5,575 nt of DNA from Acidimicrobiia bacterium (GTDB taxonomy: Bacteria; Actinomycetota; Acidimicrobiia; IMCC26256; JAENVU01): NCBI GenBank assembly GCA_017882945.1, contig JADGON010000424.1, positions 1 through 5,575 of the forward strand, read 5' to 3'. The position numbers and the translations under genes were made by a program. Positions 4,772 to 5,575 of the stretch are shown here, piece after piece. The notes below the pieces were generated by a model. That model was not told where the DNA came from, ran no database searches, and saw nothing but the letters and a program-made list of their open reading frames with translations. Each line of letters begins with the position of its first letter. Position 1 is the stretch's first letter.

Positions 4772-5575
4772 TCAGCAGACGTAGAGAGGCCCTGAGGGTG
4801 CCGGCTCCTGCGGGAAGTTGGGATCCTGGGGGAACGTGACCTTGTTCGTGCACGTCTGCGTCGAATACCGGTGGATCCATCCCTGCACCCGCCGCACGTC
4901 CGTGAAGATCGCCGGGAACAGCTTCGTGGCGCATCCCGCGCCGCGGCTTGTGATCCCGATCTGCACGAGGGCACCCTGCGGGTCCTTCGCGTAGAGCGGC
5001 CCGCCGCTGTCGCCGTAGCAGACGCTGCGACCCTCCGTCCCGGCGCAGGTGTCGCTCGCCGGGATGAAGTAGCCGGGTGAGAGGTCGGCAAACGTCGCGG
5101 CACACGAAGCGTCGTCCACGATCGGGATCTCGACCGAGCGCGCGCGGCGCGGGGGGAGCGCGCGGAACGGCGGCGGCTGTTGGATCCCGAGCTGCTTCGT
5201 GAGACCCCAGCCCACCGCCGTCGCGGGCATTCCGCCCGCGGTCAGCGGGGTGTCGGCATTGGTCGCGAGGCGCGAGACGGGCGCGTTGACCGGCGCCATC
5301 GTGTGGAACAGCGCAACGTCGTAGCTCACGCCCCGGTTGAAGTAGATCCGGTGGACGACTGCTCGGTTGACGCGCACCGTCTGTGCAGAGACGGCACCGA
5401 GGTCGCGGCTCCCGACCTGCACGACGAGCTCTGTCCCGAACAGCACTTCGATGCTGCAGTGACCGGCGCTGAGGATCCACCGCGGCGCGACGACGGTTCC
5501 GGTGCAGAGCAGCCGCTCCCGAGCGGGGAGGCTCTGGTCGGCCACCATGATCGCGGCGAGGTCCGGGAACTCACC
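4772..5575 (-). CDS. Secreted trypsin-like serine protease (S1 family), 5' partial
   Basis: The frame is open from the right edge to a TGA at 4774-4772, giving 267 residues. The ATG at 5548 is internal: the codons before it read GEFPDLAAI, the usual start of the mature S1 domain just after the activation site, so the signal peptide and propeptide lie beyond the window. The catalytic triad is complete: His39 (ILSAGHC), Asp86 (YDVALFHT) and Ser190 (VCYGDSGGPL). Cysteine pairs expected for the fold are present: 24-40, 158-177 and 186-215. The residue equivalent to chymotrypsin position 189 is Ser184, not the Asp of true trypsins, so cleavage after Arg or Lys is not expected; a chymotrypsin- or elastase-like preference is inferred. 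The usual SWG at 214-216 reads SRG, and position 226 is Ala. After the last helix (VQGWIHRY) there is a 30-residue Pro-rich extension with Cys at 242 and at the very C-terminus (267). The enzyme is probably exported or extracellular; its substrate is unknown. Confidence 0.92.
   Translation of the reverse strand, partial: GEFPDLAAIMVADQSLPARERLLCTGTVVAPRWILSAGHCSIEVLFGTELVVQVGSRDLGAVSAQTVRVNRAVVHRIYFNRGVSYDVALFHTMAPVNAPVSRLATNADTPLTAGGMPATAVGWGLTKQLGIQQPPPFRALPPRRARSVEIPIVDDASCAATFADLSPGYFIPASDTCAGTEGRSVCYGDSGGPLYAKDPQGALVQIGITSRGAGCATKLFPAIFTDVRRVQGWIHRYSTQTCTNKVTFPQDPNFPQEPAPSGPLYVC

Noticed and set aside
3927..5480. A 517-codon minus-strand frame that extends the histone-like gene upstream
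   Set aside because: The extra 380 residues run through the intergenic region and the protease gene in another frame, have no recognisable content, and the strong Shine-Dalgarno at 4346-4351 marks the ATG at 4340.
1..5575. CRISPR array, tRNA, insertion sequence ends or phage genes
   Set aside because: I looked for spaced repeats, clover-leaf arms, terminal inverted repeats and transposase or integrase motifs and saw none.

Overview
The window is GC-rich DNA with compact gene spacing, near-universal G/C third positions and a gene set (DUF1918 protein, UspA-type stress protein, lysine/alanine-tailed histone-like protein, MDR alcohol dehydrogenase) that points to a chromosomal region of an actinomycete (Actinomycetota). 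A deep-branching class such as Acidimicrobiia or Thermoleophilia is possible, but the sequence alone does not settle the class. No tRNA, rRNA, insertion sequence, phage gene or CRISPR array was seen.

Layout from left to right: the 3' end of a zinc-type alcohol dehydrogenase gene (+, 1-275) converges on a four-gene minus-strand run. In transcription order that run is: a 137-aa histone-H1-like protein with a coiled-coil front and a lysine-rich pentad-repeat tail (4340-3927); a 143-aa universal stress protein with an intact ATP-binding motif (3922-3491); a MacB/LolD-type ABC ATPase (about 3470-2745); and an 814-aa FtsX-family permease with eight predicted membrane segments (2740-296). The junctions are 4 nt, about 20 nt (or a 7-nt overlap, depending on the ATPase start) and 4 nt, so the four genes are very probably one operon.

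Upstream of this operon is a 171-bp divergent intergenic region (4341-4511). On the other side a DUF1918 gene (4512-4733) is read on the plus strand. The intergenic region holds two oppositely oriented sites that resemble the actinobacterial DosR/DevR (dormancy, hypoxia) box. This fits the gene content, because DUF1918 and UspA-family genes are typical members of the mycobacterial DosR regulon. I infer that the divergon may be a stress or dormancy module joining nucleoid compaction, a stress sensor protein and an envelope exporter. This combination is the most interesting feature of the window and is untested.

The right end holds the 3' part of a secreted S1-family (chymotrypsin-fold) serine protease gene on the minus strand (4772-5575, running off the window), convergent with the DUF1918 gene across a 38-bp gap.
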